Positions 13,631 to 14,913 of a DNA stretch of 14,913 nt are shown here, in pieces. Under the pieces are notes generated by a model, which had not been told where the DNA came from, did no database searches, and worked only from the letters and a program-made list of their open reading frames with translations. The translations under genes and the position numbers were made by a program. Source of the stretch: an uncultured Clostridia bacterium (lineage in GTDB: Bacteria > Bacillota > Clostridia > Oscillospirales > Acutalibacteraceae); NCBI GenBank assembly GCA_937875885.1, contig CALEIO010000136.1, positions 1-14,913 of the forward strand, written 5' to 3'. Each line of letters begins with the position of its first letter. The stretch's first letter is position 1.

Positions 13631-14503
13631 ATGTCTTCTTCACCGGTTATGATTGAAAACGCTCTTTCTGATTATCTCGGCAGAACAGACGAGCATTACG
13701 GCATTCTTTATGAATCAATGAAATATTCTGTAGGTGCAGGGGGCAAACGTGTAAGACCTATGCTTACACTTGAGTTTGCAAGAGTTTGCGGAGGTAATCC
13801 CGAGTCTGCAATTCCTTTTGCCTGCGCAGTCGAGTTTATCCACACATATTCTCTCATCCACGATGATCTCCCTTGTATGGATGATGACGATATGCGCCGT
13901 GGTAAACCTGCTAACCACATCGTTTACGAAGAGGATACAGCTCTGCTTGCAGGCGATGCTCTCCAGAGCCTTGCTTTTGAGGTTATGCTCTGTGACGAAA
14001 CTCTTCAGAACGTTTCACCGGACAGAGCCGCAAAGGCAGCCTGCATCCTTGCAAAATGCTGTGGTGCAGATGGTATGGTAGGCGGTCAGGTTGTAGACCT
14101 TCAGTATGAAAACAAAACCGCAACAGAAGATATAATCAGCAAAATGCATCTGCTCAAAACAGGAGCACTCATCAAGGCTGCATGCCTTATGGGTTGTGTT
14201 GTTGCAGGGGCAAATGAAGCAAAGCTTTCTGCAGCTGCAAAGTATGCAGATTGCATCGGTCTTGCATTTCAGCTTGTGGATGATGTGCTTGATGTTACAT
14301 CCACAACCGATGAACTCGGCAAGCCTGTTAATTCTGATGTTGATAATAACAAATCTACCTTGGTTTCACTTCTTGGAATTGATGAATGCTTAAATCGTGC
14401 ACAGGACCTTACAAATCAGGCAATTGCTGCGCTTGATTCCTTTGAGGGTGACACCACATACCTCAAGGAGTTTGCACTCAAACTTCTGAACAGAAAGAAC
14501 TGA
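13631..14503 (+). CDS. ispA: Polyprenyl diphosphate synthase, probably farnesyl diphosphate synthase
   Basis: This cytoplasmic trans-prenyltransferase adds isopentenyl diphosphate units to dimethylallyl or geranyl diphosphate; the C15 product would feed undecaprenyl and other isoprenoids. The 290-residue protein has GGKRVRP (37-43), the first Asp-rich motif DDLPCMDDDDMRRG (78-91, with the four-residue spacing of bacterial enzymes), GGQVVDLQ (151-158), KTGALI (176-181), and the second Asp-rich motif FQLVDDVLD (213-221), then GKPVNSDVDNNKSTLVSLLG. Tyr73 lies five residues before the first motif, so a short-chain product is plausible, but chain length cannot be fixed from sequence. The ATG lies one base after the xseB stop, 9 bases after GGAGG (13617-13621). 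Confidence 0.94.
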   Translation: MSSSPVMIENALSDYLGRTDEHYGILYESMKYSVGAGGKRVRPMLTLEFARVCGGNPESAIPFACAVEFIHTYSLIHDDLPCMDDDDMRRGKPANHIVYEEDTALLAGDALQSLAFEVMLCDETLQNVSPDRAAKAACILAKCCGADGMVGGQVVDLQYENKTATEDIISKMHLLKTGALIKAACLMGCVVAGANEAKLSAAAKYADCIGLAFQLVDDVLDVTSTTDELGKPVNSDVDNNKSTLVSLLGIDECLNRAQDLTNQAIAALDSFEGDTTYLKEFALKLLNRKN

Positions 14504-14525
14504 GACAAAGGTTTGTTTAGATAAT

Positions 14526-14541
14526 TCCTGCCTTCGCAGGA
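14526..14541 (+). repeat. Small hairpin in the ispA-dxs gap
   Basis: TCCTGC (14526-14531) and GCAGGA (14536-14541) form a 6-bp stem with a CTTC loop, ending 4 bases before the dxs ribosome-binding site. There is no T-run, so it is not a terminator; it may tune translation or mRNA stability. Confidence 0.3.
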
Positions 14542-14557
14542 CTACGAGGACTTATTT

Positions 14558-14913
14558 ATGGACAACAATAATTTTCCTATCCTGGAAAAAATAAAATCTC
14601 CCGACGATATTAAGAAACTTAAGACAGAAGAGCTGGAAGCACTTTGCGAAGAGGTGCGTCGTAAGCTTATTCTTGTTGTTTCCGAAAACGGCGGACATCT
14701 GGCACCTAACCTGGGTGTAGTAGAGCTTACTGTGGCAATGCACTATGTGTTTAATTGCCCCCAGGACAGCTTTGTGTGGGATGTTGGTCATCAGTGCTAC
14801 ACCCATAAAATGCTTACAGGCAGATATGACCAGATTCATACAATCCGCAAAACAGGCGGTCTTTCCGGCTTCCCGAGAAGATACGAAAGCCCCTGCGATG
14901 CTTTTGGAGCAGG
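14558..14913 (+). CDS. dxs: 1-deoxy-D-xylulose-5-phosphate synthase, N-terminal part (runs off window)
   Basis: Dxs condenses pyruvate and glyceraldehyde-3-phosphate using thiamine diphosphate, the entry step of the MEP isoprenoid pathway that supplies the ispA product upstream. About 118 N-terminal residues are present of a usual 610-640, and the frame is open to the window end. Clear hallmarks are SENGGHLAPNLGVVELTVAMH (the conserved His contacts the cofactor/substrate site), FVWDVGHQCYTHKMLTGR, and GGLSGFPRRYESPCDAFGAG. GAGGA (14546-14550) lies 7 bases before the ATG. The 54-base gap after ispA holds only a small hairpin, so dxs is probably in the same operon. Confidence 0.96.
   Translation, partial: MDNNNFPILEKIKSPDDIKKLKTEELEALCEEVRRKLILVVSENGGHLAPNLGVVELTVAMHYVFNCPQDSFVWDVGHQCYTHKMLTGRYDQIHTIRKTGGLSGFPRRYESPCDAFGA

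Noticed and set aside
1..14913. CRISPR arrays, tRNA or rRNA genes, insertion sequences, phage or toxin-antitoxin genes
   Set aside because: Looked for across both strands by eye; no repeat array, cloverleaf, transposase motif or terminal inverted repeat was found.

Overview
The window looks like chromosome of a low-to-mid GC Gram-positive anaerobe of the class Clostridia, probably Oscillospiraceae/Ruminococcaceae-like. The evidence is HPr kinase, WhiA and RapZ, strong GGAGG ribosome-binding sites, a Na+-translocating decarboxylase beta subunit, a CpsC/bacterial tyrosine kinase pair and a DUF421-DUF4363 pair. The organism assignment is inference. Nothing mobile is visible: no insertion sequence, phage gene, CRISPR array, tRNA or rRNA. 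Eighteen protein genes are supported. The first and last run off the window, and no intergenic gap exceeds 300 bases.

Layout. (1) 1-719: 3' end of a Na+-pumping decarboxylase beta subunit. (2) 865-2273: two-gene exopolysaccharide regulatory module (CpsC-type activator and tyrosine kinase), closed by a clear terminator. (3) 2422-3699: a monocistronic aspartate aminotransferase of the type Ic family with its own promoter. (4) 3863-5891: an overlapping pair resembling SecD and SecF, but without the transmembrane aspartates and, in the SecF-like protein, without the large extracytoplasmic domain. (5) 5975-7538: ATPase and permease of a Zn/Mn-type metal ABC importer, without a binding protein. (6) 7586-8639, minus strand: a DUF421 (YetF-like) membrane protein and a DUF4363 protein, convergent with the metal transporter across a strong terminator. 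(7) 8888-14913: a long plus-strand run hprK, YcdX-like PHP phosphatase, murB, rapZ, whiA, xseB, ispA, dxs.

Region 7 joins carbon-status sensing (HprK, RapZ), cell-wall precursor synthesis (MurB), division/chromosome control (WhiA) and isoprenoid synthesis (XseB-IspA-Dxs neighbourhood). Two usual partners are missing: yvcK between rapZ and whiA, and xseA before xseB.

The observations most worth a second look are the SecD/SecF-like pair that has lost the proton-relay residues, a promoter whose -10 element is nested in the left arm of the preceding gene's terminator, a Cys/His-rich tail on the metal ABC ATPase, and a perfect 11-bp tandem repeat in the region between the divergent DUF421 and hprK genes. 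I found no clearly new multi-gene defence or biosynthetic system.
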